From assembly GCF_024713975.1 (NCBI RefSeq), contig NC_091099.1, positions 15,419,501 to 15,483,500 of the forward strand: 64,000 bases of DNA. The letters are read 5' to 3'. Position numbers and translations under genes: made by a program. The notes under the pieces are model-generated. The model saw only the letters and a program-made list of their open reading frames with translations. It did no database searches and was not told where the DNA came from. Positions 26,201 to 39,110 of this stretch are shown here, one piece after another. The stretch comes from Paralichthys olivaceus. Taxonomy: Eukaryota; Chordata; Actinopteri; Pleuronectiformes; Paralichthyidae. Each line of letters opens with the position of its first letter. Within the stretch, counting starts at the first letter, position 1.

Positions 26201-29200
26201 TTATGTTACACCATGCATGTTCTACATTTACCCTCCTTAGTTAAGACAGAACGTACATGTCTGAACCATGGTCTGAACACCCAGTAGTTGTGGGTTAGTT
26301 GGTAAATGTACAGAGCTCTGTGGTCTCTACCAGCTGCAGAGGCAGGTCCCAGCAGATGCACTGATTCCATATGTCTGATCTGTAATTAAGGCAAATTAGA
26401 GAGTTTCTGCAGCAGCGTCCCAGTTAAAGAAAGAAGCCAATCTGCCATTTTCAACATGGTCCAATCATGACTGAGGGGTAATGCAGACCAGTCATCAGGA
26501 CACAAGCATAATTTGGGGCAATCTGAACATGTGGACATAATTTCTTGTTTGAGTTAATACAGTAGAGGGCAGGGTGCAGATCCAGCTTAACTGCTGCTGC
26601 TGCTCATTTGTGTAATGTGGCTCAGCCTATTTACATACATTTTCCAATGATAGTGCCACATTTGCACTTTGTACAAGATTGTGGTTGTGGTCTCCAGATA
26701 TTTTAAATGACAACTTTCAAGCAGTCAAGTCAGACTGGGGAGATAATGTACCAGTACCAGAGCAGATTTCTCAACATTGTCATTTGGCTTTTCCATATGG
26801 TTTTTCTGAAATTTTGGAAAATCCTGTTTCAGGCACAGTTACTCTTAATCTCCCGAGTGTCAGCGTCGCATTCGACCAATCGAGAGTCATTCTCAGCTGT
26901 CAATCATGACTGTTTCTATAGCACCAAATTAAAGCCAAAATTACTTGAAACTACAACTACCTGAAATTACCATCTTTGAGAAAAAATAATTTGATATGTA
27001 CTTTGACCTTATTGTTTTTCCCATCCACTAACATGGAGGAAGCAGGGTTTAAGGCCAATACTGCAGCCATAATGCTGCATCATAATGATTTGGCATTACT
27101 TTTGGTTAGCTGTCATGCAATCCATTCATTTGATGCGTACTTTGACTTTTATTTTGGTGCATGTCATGGTCATCTCCCTCTTCCTGGATGTAGTCCTCCT
27201 ATTACATTAACTACTGTAGTTTATGCATCAGCAGCTGGCAGCAGCTATGCTACCACAATGCTGATGTCATCTCCAGGAGTCTGCTCTCTTTCTCCCTTCC
27301 TCCTCCTTCTCTGCATGTCTGAGCAAGTGAGGGCTTGTGGTGGGAGGTGAGGGGCCTGACTGGAGCTCCTCTCATCGGGGGATCGGTGGAGTGAGAGAAG
27401 CAGAGCTTTCACGGCTGGACTCAGATCCCCGGAGAGAGGCAATTTTTGCCCCGGCAGCCGGCCTTTTTTTCTCTGATGCATCCTAACCATAAAGGGAGTG
27501 GATAATGGAGGTAAAGTGTTTTTCCTCTCCTCCCTACCCCCAGAACATTAGACTGACAAACAAGGCAAGCTGTGCCAGAAGTATAGTGCAGTACAGTAGC
27601 TATAAGTGAGGTTTAGTGGGATATTGTGTTTGCTGTGCTTGTCTGAATTCTCTGAACAATCAGCGTCCCTGTGTTGGTATGTCACTGTACTGTAGTGATG
27701 TGTTGTGATGACAGTTCTATGTGGTTATTTTTAGCTTTCTGGACAGCTGAAGCAGCACTGACAGTCATGCTTTCCTCTCCTGCCGTAAAGCATGTCTCTG
27801 CAGTTCATTCCTTCTCAACCATGTAGCTGTTAGCTGATACACATGCTTGGAATTTCTTTAGCCACCAAAAAAAGTGGTCTCACCTCTATGGATCCTAGGA
27901 TTTACAGAAAAAGTAAATGCTGGAACTTTTAGCCCAATGTGTCTCTGTTGTGTAGAGAATGTTTTTTATGTATTTGTGGACTTCCACAAATCCTTTACCA
28001 TGACATATACCCTAAGGATGTGCTTGATTTGGAGACAAATCACAGCTCTCATAGGATTCTGGAATTCTTTTCATTCATCGTGATCCAATTCTTTAAAAGG
28101 AAGACATAATCTTGTTCAGTAAACCTTAGTAAGGAGACATGAGCAACAGAAAGCAGATGCCCTCCATGTAGCACATTAGTGTTTGGAGTGAAAATATGAC
28201 ATGACACATACAGCTGAGAGTGACGTGGTGTGGAGGCCTTGTTCTTGGGGTTTTGCTGTTAACCACTGACAGACTGTTTGGCTGCTATGAATGCATCCAT
28301 GACCTGTTGTGCTGATACTGCACCACTTTATAATTTGAATAATATTCAATCTTTGTTGGATGTATTTTTACAGATTGACAAACAACAACAAAGCAAAGAC
28401 TCTGTGTTCTTCCGTGATGGGCTGCGGAGGATTGACTTTGTCTTGTCCTATGGGGACGAGAAAGATGGCGAGAGAAAACAGGTAAGAAACAACCTAAAGG
28501 TACATTTTAATTTGTTATATATTAATGTGTGCAGATTTATTGCTTTTTTTTCCTGATTTAGGAGAATGACAGAAAATTGATAATTGTTGCACAAACTAAA
28601 CATCTTGAAATCTTAAATGGCACAAAAGAACAGTTACTGTTAAATCCAACCTTTGATTTAAACACTAAGAACTGGTTCTTACAGGATATCCTCACAGTGT
28701 GAGTCACTGGCATACTCTAAATACCACACCACAGATAAAGCTAGATAAACTGTTTCTCTGTTTCCATCCCAGATCCATGCAAGGACTTTTTTAAGGTCAC
28801 TGCTGCATTGACAAAGAGTCACAAGCTTATTTTCTTCTTTGGTAAAACAACTTTGGTCACACGTTGTTCTGTGACCAGTTGCTATCCGCCGTGGGGCACT
28901 GAAGGACTTTGTGTGATTAATACTGAGCTGTTCACATGTGGATGTTACCACTCCCCCCGGTATGAGGCAGTTTGTCACAGCCTCGTCAGCGAGTCAACAC
29001 TTAGACCTCTGGCCTGGTCAGGAAGAACCCTTCTCATTTTTTCCACTGTAAGAGGAAGGCCAAATAGGAGGCCACTTCCTGTGTTTTATCCATGTGCTGT
29101 AAAATGTGGCAGTAAATCCTCCCAGTTAGGCTTTTACTCTGTCAGTTTATACTGTGACGATATGGACAATTCCTTTATTTACAGTTTTTTATGATAATAT

Positions 29201-32200
29201 TAAACCTTAAACAGTAAGGGACAAATTTTGTTATTGTATTTTCCGCAGTGTACACAGTAACTCTCACTACCAGTTTTCACTACCATGGCTGCTTCTGTTG
29301 AATCTTGGTTTCATATGTTTAATATGTGAATATCCAGATGTGCACACTTCACATTATGCATCTCTTCTCAAATTATAATTATTATTTATTTTTAGTCAGC
29401 TGTCAATATGTTTTTGAAATATTAATTACATGCATTTAAATTAATAGTTTTCAGTTTTTCACTCACTCATTTCAGTTGAGCTGTGATATTCTAAATTAAC
29501 ACATTTTATTTCAGTTCTGTACATGTCTGAATGTCTGAATGGCTCATAATCTAAGTACTGTATATGCTGCTCACTGTTAAGCATAAGGTTTGTGTGTACT
29601 TAATTTGTTATACAATACATTTCATTGTCATAATTCTATAATGGCAAAATTAAACTGAAACAGCTAATCAATATATGTACTATTCTGTTTTTTTCTCTTT
29701 AGGAGAGGAGGAGGGTATATGAGGCCAATTTAGCAAAAGTTGGCCTGCAGCTGGAGACAGAAGATAAATCAGTAAGATTGTCATTTTGATTATGTCTAAT
29801 CACAAAACAGATCACAAGTTATACTGGATGAATATATCATATTACATATCTTTGGGTTTCAAGATTTAGTCTCTAGAAATTCTCTCCTATTACTGAATAC
29901 ATTTTTGTTTGTGAATCAGTTGTTCTTTATTTATTTTTCTCTGATATTTATTTAACTTTCATTATCATCAGGAGTCAGAAGATGGGAAGACGTATTTTGT
30001 GAAGATCCACGCTCCATGGGAAGTGTTGGCCACCTACGCAGATGTGCTTAAGATCAAGGTTCCATTCAAGGTCAACGACATCCCAGAGAACAAAGAGATG
30101 CCAATGAACTGGCTGTCCACCCCGTTCCGTCTGCCTGAGCCCATCATGCACCCTGAGCCTGACTTCTTCACCGCTCCTTTCAACAAGAGCAAGTCGGACT
30201 TCTTCCTCATCGATGACAAAGAGACTTTCTTCCCCCCTTCCACTCGCAACAGGATTGTAAGGATGCTTTGGCTTTTTTATCTTGTTTGTGAAATAATCAA
30301 ATAATTCCATTCAAAGCTGAATTGGCTGCAAACTGCTGTAGCAGGCCTGAAGTAATATTTTGGAAAAATAGTTATTAAGATGACTAACCTTCAAATTAAG
30401 CAGGTCGTTTTTATTTCTGACTGAAGTTCCATTATTTTAAAATTGTTGGGAACACAAAGGCAACTTCCAAATTTAATTTTGCATTTTATTTTTTATATTT
30501 TGTTTCACTCTCTCTGCTCAGGTCTACTACATCCTGTCCCGCTGTTTATACTTGAGGGAGGAATGTGGGGATAAAGACAAAAAGGGAATCAAGAGGTTAC
30601 TCAACAATGGCACCTACACTGCTGCCTTTCCCCTGCACGATGTGAGCCTCTTCTGGTCAACTTCTGGCACTTAACCCATCGAATGTTCACTATTTGCAGC
30701 AGTAATATCTTAGGGGAATCAGTGTGGGGTGTTGTAATGAAAGGATGACTAATACAACAAATGTGATTGTGAACTGTTTTTTCTGTACATGCAGAGTAGG
30801 TACTGGTCAAGATCGAGGGACGCTCACTGTGAGAGTGAGAGGTACAGTCTGTACAAACACTGGGCCAGATTCCTCTTTTTCTTCAAGGAGCAACCTCTCA
30901 ACCTTGTCAGGCAAGATCTGAAAACAAAGTTGTCATATCTGATGTTTATTAACTCAACTTTATTTTAACAGCAAAGGAATTCACAATTAATTTTGTTTTT
31001 CCTCTTCAACAGGAAGTACTACGGAGAGAAGATCGGCATTTATTTTGCCTGGCTGGGTTTCTACACTGAGATGTTGTTGTTTGCTGCAGTAGTTGGGACG
31101 ATTTGTTTCGTCTACGGATTTCTCACTTACGATGACAATGAGTGGAGGTGAGTTCCACAAAGAAAACCGTCACTGTATTATTACATATCAGTTTGTAATA
31201 ATAAAAAAAAAAATCATCTCCCAACAGTAAAGAAATATGTAGTGGGGAAATCGGAGGAAAAATCGTCATGTGCCCGCTGTGTGACAAGAAATGTGGCTTC
31301 TGGAAACTTAACTCAACATGTAACTCCTCATGGGTGAGATATCCTAACTTTCCTACTGAGTTATTTGTGTTTGCGATTCATATTCTACCCACATATGTGA
31401 CATTTAAAGGCTGGTTGAAACTAAATCAGTTTTTCATTATCTCACTATTTGTCAAACATGCTCTTCTTTCAGCAATCACACCTATTTGACAATGTGGGAA
31501 CTGTGTTTTTTGCCATATTCATGGGGATATGGGGTGAGTAAAGATATTGTCTCTTAGTATTTTATATCTTCTGACCCTGTGCACCACCTAGTGGGAGCTG
31601 TTGAACTATACTACTCATAATTGCTTTGGCTCACTCTGTAAACAAACAGTTCAATCAATCACAATAACACATTAATTATTAAGTTTAGCTTTGGTTTCAT
31701 TTGCTGAGTATAATGAGGTCAAAGCAGTGACACATTATATTTGAATACCTCAACAACATCGCTGTGTAGTACATTTAAATCATTATTCATTATTTTAAAA
31801 TAAACTTTTTCATATTGGCCTAGAGATTAATCAGGTTGAGAAGTTAGCCTAATACACCTGGTGTGGTTGGATGTCTCTTCAGTGACGCTATTCCTGGAGT
31901 TCTGGAAGAGGCGGCAGGCTCGTCTCGAGTATGAGTGGGATCTGGTCGACTTTGAGGAGGAGCAACAGCAGCTGCAGCTTCGGCCAGAGTATGAGACCAA
32001 GTGCTCCAGCCGCAAGATGAACCGCATCACTCAGGTGTTTGGGTGCTCATGAAATACTGAAATCCTGTATGATAATGTTCTAATGTGCAGCTCTACGTCT
32101 GTGTAGCTCCCACAAGACTGTACCAGACACATATACTGTATTTAGGGACTAAGAATGATTACATGATACAGTATGTGTTGTATATTGAATACAGGCTCTA

Positions 32201-35200
32201 CACGTTGAGTTGCAGTCATTCATTATCCACTGCCTTTACTAAAAAGCAGGTTTGAATAGAGACTTTTAAAATCAATATGTTCTGTAATTAGTTGTAAATA
32301 GTGATGGTAGCAGGGACAAATTTGAATTGCAAGAGCAACAGGGTGCTTTAATTTGTTGTGACCGCATTCCACCTGTCTTTAGGAATCAGAGTTGGTTCTT
32401 AACAGGACTGCCGCAGATCTATTGGGGAAATTATTTCTGTGCTGGGCCACCGTGGTGCTCTGGGTAAGACTGGCAGTTAATGTGGAATGCCAGTGTTGGT
32501 AAGGGAGAGGTTTTGGTGTGATGTATTTTTCTGGAAAGACTTGGAGGCACAAACTTCCTTCTCTGCTGCATTCCTGTTTGTCTGGTGGATCTGTGTCTTG
32601 AAAGAGGTTTTTGCAAAAGCATGACTCCAGCCGGAGTCTGTTCCATGAAATATTTGGACTCACGCCTAAATTCCTACAAGTAAAAAACTCTGATTGGGAT
32701 CTCCTTCTCTTGTCTTTGGCTAGTGGTAATAAAAGGGACTTGGCCTGGAGGGGTCTTTTCAGGATATAACAAATGATTACTGACTCCTGTGTCCATGCTT
32801 TGCTTGGTTATGATGTAGGAAATGGAGCCATACTTACCCATAACAAGCAAGTGTGCACGCATATGTCTATCTGGAGCCACAGTCATTTTCTGGGTGAGCA
32901 TAGTATCTTTGGTTCTTCATTAATTACAACTGCTTTCAACTATCTTCTATCTGTTCTTCCTGCCTGTGTCACTTACCTTTTCCTTCATACTGTTAATCAT
33001 CATCACATTGACTAGACTGTATGTAATGATGGACAACATGACAATTTTTCCCAAAGAGAAGTGAAAAATCATCTTGATCGCCTCATGGTGGTTGGCTACA
33101 GCATGGGTCATAAACTTTGGCCGAACCATGTCAGTGGGTGGGACATGGAAAAAACAAATATGGCGTGGTTATTTGATGCTATGAAAACAACATGAAACAT
33201 CATGATTGACAGCTGAGACTATTTTCCAAACGTTTGTATCGGTGGGACCTCGATACTGTGGCTCCACACCATGATCACTACTGCATAGGCGCTGGCTCCA
33301 AATTACGTCAGATGTGTAAGATGGTGGGACCCAGGGATACTGTAGCTTAATTCTTGCACAACAGGGGGAAGTGGAGATATGTTGTCCATCCATGCAGTCT
33401 ATGCAATGAACAGTATCATGTGACCAGAGCCAGTTTGTGTAAAACCTCTAAGAAATTGAGCTCTTGTAAATAATTTAAAAGCTGAGATGAGCACAGTTGT
33501 ATGTATGTATGCATGCATGCATTTACTATTAGTTATAACAATCATATCAAAATTATTTTTACACATTTAAGACCAAACCGTATGCATACCAGCCCTGAAT
33601 TTATAACTATTATCTAAACGTCTGTAAAAACCATTAAATTTAAGATTATGGTAGCTGTGTTTTCATGGGGCATGTGTGCACAACTCAAGCCTGTCTTCTA
33701 ACATTTTATGTTGGCTGTACCTCACCTGTATCTGTATGTGATCTGCTGTGGTGTTCTCACTGAACCTTTGTGTCATGACTTGCTGTGCCATGCAGTTGTC
33801 TTTCATGTTGCCACTGTTGTGTCTCCGCCCTGAAGATTTCATTGATCATTGCCTGCATCATTGGCGTGATAGCGTACCGCCTGGCAGTGTACGCCGCCTT
33901 CGCCAGCATCATGAAGGACAACCCCACCACCCAGCTGCACGTGGTGGGCCCCTACATCACGCCACAGCTGGCCACCTCTGTCACCGCCTCCTGCATCAAC
34001 TTTGTCATCATCATGATCCTCAACCTTATGTATGAGAGGGTGGCTGTTTGGATCACTGATATGGGTGAGGGCCAGAGTGAGATGATGTAAACAAGATTAC
34101 ATTTCCGTGTTTTTATGTGTCTACACATCAGTGCCCTGTAAGTAGGCTCAACAATCCCCTTATGAAACCACATTTAAATTAATTTAATCCTGATTTTTAT
34201 TTGAATTCGTATTTAACACATTCAAAAATATCAGTCCCGTAACATGCCTTTATAATATATATATATATAAATAATATAAATCATTATTCTTTGAGAAGTC
34301 AACAAGCATGTTGTCAAATTGTTACATTGTTAAAGAAAGAGAATCCTGGGTCTACCTCCTGATTAGGATCCGCATTGAATGTTATGGGTTTGCTGAGTCA
34401 TGTCTCTATACAAAACTTTATAGAAATAGTTTGTGTTTATTAGAATTAGTTTGTGTGTAATCCTGCTAACTAACAAACATAAACGCAGAGGTAAAGGGTA
34501 AAGAGGTAAAAAAAAGGGTTCTTATTTAGTTTATGTATTTAAAATCTATCTTTTATCACCTTTTACTATGTGACAGAAATTCCAAAGACACACTTGGAGT
34601 ATGAGAACAAGTTGACGGTGAAGATGTTCCTCTTCCAGTTCGTCAACTACTACTCCTCCTGCTTCTACGTGGCTTTCTTTAAGGGCAAGTTTGTCGGCTA
34701 TCCTGGAAATTATGCCTACATGTTTGGCAAGTGGAGCAAACTGAGGAATGAAGAGGTACATAACGCTGTTGAATTAGCATCAATAACTCAGCTACAGTGT
34801 GAATTTAAGTTCATTTTTGTCACTTTTCTGTCGCCACCTGTCTGAATACAGTGTGACCCTGGTGGTTGTCTTATTGAGCTGACCACCCAGCTGGTGATAG
34901 TGATGACTGGTAAACAGGTGTGGGGCAACATCCAAGAGGCGCTGGTCCCGTGAGTATTCCATCTGAGTGTGCCACAGTCATCTCTTTGTAAATAGCTGTG
35001 TTGTGGCTGTCTGAGGGCATCGTCTGCTGCATCTGAAGCTCTCCATCACTCCCCTGCTTCCTTTAGGTGGCTGATGAACTGGTGGGGCAGCAGGAAGGCA
35101 CGAAAACACCCAGAGAGTCTTTACAGCCGCTGGGAGCAGGACAACGATCTGCAAAGCTTTGGACAGCTGGGTCTTTTCTACGAGTACCTGGAAATGGGTA

Positions 35201-36990
35201 AACATTTATTACAACACCAGTCCATTACACAGAGGGGGAACTTCTTGAAGGTTAGGCTGCAGCCAAGACCATCTAATTTAAGTCCAAGTCACCATTTAAG
35301 TCACAGGACAGATATCCAACATGAATACTTTATAAAGGTTTACCTTCAGTCAAAATATGTTTCTATAGGTAGATAAATAGGTGCAGTGTCTTCTGAGATC
35401 CTACAGATGGTGCTGTTTCCATCATGCTGCCTCTCACTGACCTCTCGTCTCTGTGTCCCAGTGATCCAGTTTGGTTTCATCACACTTTTCGTCGCCTCCT
35501 TCCCCCTGGCACCCCTGCTGGCGCTGATCAACAACATCATTGAAGTAAGAGTGGATGCCTGGAAGCTCACCACTCAGTACAGACGCCCCGTGGCAGCCAA
35601 GGCCCACAGCATCGGGGCCTGGGAGGAAATCCTCAGTGGGATCGCCGTCCTCTCTGTTGTCACAAATGTTAGTACTGAAATACATCTGTCTGCAGTCAGT
35701 GTGACTGCTCAATTTCTACCAAGTTTTACCTTAGTTTTATCCTCACACCATCTTTCCCTTGCTTCTTTAGGCGTTCATCGTGGCCTTCACCTCTGATATG
35801 ATCCCTCGGCTTGTGTACATGTATGCCTACCACCCAGATGGCGAGATGAATATGAAAGGCTACATAAACAACAGCCTGTCGATTTTCAATATATCTGCGA
35901 TCCCACTGGCCAACAGCCCTGAGGAAGGGGAGAACCCTGCTTGGTTCAACAGCTCCATCACAACCTGCAGGTGAGTGTGTATATTTGTTTAAGTTGAGAT
36001 ACAAGTGCAGAAGTATTACTAGTAAAAGGTACTTTAATTTAATTATAAAGCAAGGCCATTTTCAGTGTCAAATATATTACATTAGCCGGTTGTTTTTATG
36101 AATGTGTTCAAATTTGAGCAATAATCTAATGTGGCTGGTTGGGTGAAGCTAATTTGAACTATTTTGTAGCTTTGCACAAAAATATATTGTGTGTAAAATC
36201 AAAGTACCTGCTCATGTCAGGTGTTAAATACATACAGAAGAGGAAAATACACATTGCTTCCCTTTAAATAGAACAGAAGTACAAATGAACATATATAAGT
36301 AAAGAACAAGTGCTTAAAAGCATCATAGTAGAATAAATACAATTTCATTCTCTTTTGCACAGTGGATTGAAGAATGACTTGAAACTATCTTTAAGTGTAA
36401 AAATCTGTAGCAAACACAAAACTCTTGTTCTTTGTTCGTAGGTATCGTGATTTCCGCTACCCTCCGGGCCATGAGAAGCAGTACACCCACACCATGCAGT
36501 TCTGGCATATTTTGGCTGCCAAGCTTGCTTTCATTATCATCATGGAGGTAAATCCACCAACACTTACTGACCTCATGAACTGAGCCTCAGATTCTTCCCT
36601 TGAGCTGTAGATTGTTGTTGCATCAATAAGAACGCCCATCTGTCTTCACTCATGTTTCTCTTATATAATACAAAGTCTGACTCCTCACAGAACTTCTTCC
36701 TCAGCTCTTAAAGTAGTTTTTCCAACATGAACCCATTGTACTCTTTTCTTCTGCAGCATGTCGCGTTCATGGTCAAGTTCTTCGTAGCCTGGATGATCCC
36801 AGATGTTCCCTCTGATGTGAGGGCTCGAGTGAAGAGAGAGCGCTACCTGGTCCAGGAATATCTCCATAACTACGAGGTGGAGAAGCTGAAGATGCAGCTC
36901 AGCCAAAACAACAGTAGCAATGACTGTTCCTGCACGCCCATGATCTATCCATCTTTATCCAAACACGAGGTGCTGTCAGAGTGTCTCTAG
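20281..36990 (+). CDS. ano5: Anoctamin-5 (TMEM16E), 21 coding exons
   Basis: ANO5 is a TMEM16 phospholipid-scramblase-type protein of intracellular membranes in muscle and bone; human mutations cause limb-girdle muscular dystrophy and gnathodiaphyseal dysplasia. Exons: 20281-20350, 23434-23501, 24105-24242, 28374-28481, 29703-29771, 29972-30256, 30522-30641, 30795-30910, 31013-31147, 31228-31333, 31473-31533, 31883-32034, 32383-32463, 33836-34064, 34577-34755, 34852-34949, 35067-35197, 35462-35667, 35771-35970, 36442-36547, 36757-36990. They join in phase to 963 aa (human about 913; the excess is at the N-terminus). Diagnostic stretches are [112 protein letters not shown] and VAWMIPDVP. These match ANO5 better than ANO6 or ANO1. 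The intron after exon 8 has a GC donor. Introns 1 and 3 are long (3-4 kb). Confidence 0.95.
21769..21935 (+). repeat. ano5: SINE-like interspersed repeat
   Basis: In intron 1 of ano5. The order 'gattaagattcttttattatccc', an ACA-rich middle, 'ctttaacccatcctgtg' and 'gagcagcgg' matches a repeat I recall as widespread in fish genomes. No coding potential. Confidence 0.5.
26157..26183. repeat. (C)27 homopolymer
   Basis: 27 consecutive C in intron 3 of ano5. Exact length is unreliable. Confidence 0.9.
27031..27140 (+). repeat. Degenerate copy of the TIR-element family, ano5 intron 3
   Basis: Contains AACATGGAGGAAGCAGGGTT, then AATACTGCAGCCA and ACTTTTGGTTAGCTGTCATG in the same order as the better-preserved copy at 48392-48515. 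Heavily diverged. Confidence 0.5.
27340..27510 (+). other. ano5: Candidate alternative first exon and internal promoter of ano5
   Basis: A GC-richer island inside intron 3 ends in an ATG at 27505 (A at -3, G at +4) encoding Met-Glu, followed at once by a GTAAAG donor at 27511. The exon is phase 0 at its end, exactly the phase needed to splice into exon 4 at 28374, giving [12 protein letters not shown]. An in-frame TAA at 27490-27492 closes the frame upstream, as expected of a 5' UTR. The resulting isoform would lack the first 92 residues but keep the whole conserved anoctamin body. Splice signal, phase and stop are seen directly; use of the exon is inference. Confidence 0.45.
30911..30912 (+). 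other. ano5: Non-canonical GC splice donor (ano5 intron 8)
   Basis: Exon 8 ends GTCAG and the intron begins GCAAG, a strong GC-AG type donor. No GT donor nearby keeps the frame into exon 9 (31013), where NLVR joins KYYGEKIG as in other anoctamins. Confidence 0.8.
33006..33409 (-). mobile_element. Near-complete non-autonomous DNA transposon (MITE) with terminal inverted repeats
   Basis: In ano5 intron 13. The left end reads CTAGACTGTATG, then GATGGACAACATGACA. The reverse complement of the right end reads CATAGACTGCATG, then GATGGACAACATAT, giving imperfect inverted repeats of about 30-35 bases. No ORF of note. Partial copies of the same family lie at 27031, 40950 and 48392. This sequence is, from memory, high-copy in teleosts. 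Confidence 0.65.
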
Positions 36991-38651
36991 CCCAGCGAGC
37001 TGCTGGTCGATCAGCTGGACATGATGGGATGACATGGTGATATAGATTGACCAGCTTATGTATGATGATACATCTCTTTACTGTAGTGCCTGTGTTGTTT
37101 GTGCAGTACACAGACGTTTATCAAAGAGCTATAGAGGTTTCCATCATTCACACACATCCTGCTAATTGTGAAGTGCACACAATGACCACGTCTCCATGCA
37201 TGCTGACTTAAAGCAGTCAAATTTAAATGCTGTCTCATATTTATAGCTTTTCATGCTTTTTTGTAATTATAGTGATCATTCAGATCATATACTGTGTCGG
37301 AAAGATCACTTATTTAATTGACATCATAACTAACCAAAGAATGGATGCCTTAATATATCACACACTTACCACTGATATTATATATCTGCCAGTAAATTAT
37401 CAATATTATTTGGAAACTGATTTTGCCTATTTTCTAGTTTGAATATTTGTTTGTTTGTTTGTACGGTGATATGAAGGGTTCCAGTGTCATGTACTATAAG
37501 TTAATGTTTGGAGTTTTTTTAACTGTAACAAATGTGAGTATTGTTTATTTGACATTATTGTGGTCATGACACAGACGTAACACACTTTTACCAAATTATT
37601 TTCCTTACTCCGGTGGCTTTTAAGAATCCTGCGCTGAGCTTGTTACAGCCCAACAGTTGTTCCAGGTCAAAAACTGACTTGTGAAGTAGGTTTTTATGAA
37701 GAGAAAAGGGTGCTGCTGTTATTACTGTGAGAACAGGCAAGATTTTGTCCTGAGATGGCCAGTTGTTGAGCAGCTGCAGCAGCTGTCAATTGTTGACAGT
37801 GAGACTTGTTCCTGGAGATGAGAAGCAAAAAGCCCTGAGAGGGTGAAGAGATCCCTTTTTAATGTGCCTCTGTTTACCAACACGTTAGAGCTAATGAAAG
37901 CCTGCAGCCCCCACCTACTCAACTATGTTTGCTTCATTACACAAAGCACATCAGCCTCCTGGGTTCCTCGGCTTTGTCTGTGTAGTGAAGGAAAGATACA
38001 CATTTTTTTTTATTTTGCACAAAGCACCTAATAAAACCTCACTACCAAGACATAAACATGTCAATCTATTTGTTGTCCTTACACCACAAAATGATAATCA
38101 GTGTTTTAATTCCACACTCTGCGATGGTCCTTGTTCGTTACATAAACAAGAGTTTTACTGTAGTAAGGAGTTTCTTGTTCTGAGTGCTTTGATTTGGAGT
38201 AAAGATGTAGCGTTTTGTAAGGATTTTTCACATTTATTCGACCGCATACATGTGAGTACAGAGCAGAACTGACGTATTGTAATTTAATGTAAATGTAAAA
38301 CTGGCTGTGCTTCAAACTCAGGCAACTATCTGTTTGTTTTTAGATGTGACCACTTTAGCTGAGAGCAAAGTTGGACCTCTTAGTTTTTCTTGCTGATCTA
38401 TGCCTGTTGATGCCTTAATAAATCAAACAACTTTGTTCTCCATTTTATTTCTTTAACTTTTTTTCATCGTGTCTTCTTGTTAAGCTTTGATAACCTTTGA
38501 TTTTATACTGTTACCATACATGAAATGGGTGAACCTGTTTACTGTATGCTGAAAGTTACAATTTCGTATTTTCATTTATTTAGTTCTGACATTTTTGTAA
38601 TCGTCATATTTACAAATGTGTAATGCAACAAAGGCTATTCTCCAAAATAAA
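36991..38651 (+). other. ano5: Probable 3' UTR of ano5 with polyadenylation signals
   Basis: AATAAA motifs occur at 38417-38422 and 38646-38651. The stretch from the TAG to there is AT-rich, non-coding and free of splice-like exons, consistent with a long 3' UTR. The exact end is not determinable from sequence alone. Confidence 0.5.
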
Positions 38652-39110
38652 GTACCTGTTGAACTTGAGTAGTTGTGGGAAATGTTTGAATGTGGGCCTC
38701 CTTGCCAAAAACATGAAAGTTGCTGTCCCCAGAACAGATGGCCTGGAAAACACACTGATAACTATTCGATGTTTGTTCACACATGGTGGGCGTGCTTGAC
38801 ACCAACATATGTTGGCATGGTTCTTTCTCTTGGCACAGTAACAAAGACATGGGAAACACTCAGGTCCAGGTAGGTCGGAGAGGGTCGGCATGATTTTAAA
38901 CACGTTACAAGGACATTAAGAGATTCATGGAGCAACTAAAACAGTTTCTAACAGAGTTTTGTGGCTAACTATAAAGATGATTGCAAACTTACATGTTCTT
39001 CTATGAAGGCAAGTAGACTACATGGCTTCACTTTTTGTGTCCTAAAGCTTGTTAGATGAGGAAAATTTGAAATAACACTGCATGTGAAAAGTCCAAGCTG
39101 AACCTCTGTG

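Noticed and set aside
28808..29194. 128-codon plus-strand frame in ano5 intron 4
   Set aside because: No domain or splice context; lies within an intron between two well-supported exons.
39108..39110. GTG as the start codon of the GPCR
   Set aside because: A eukaryotic gene should use the adjacent ATG at 39111. GTG starts are not expected here.
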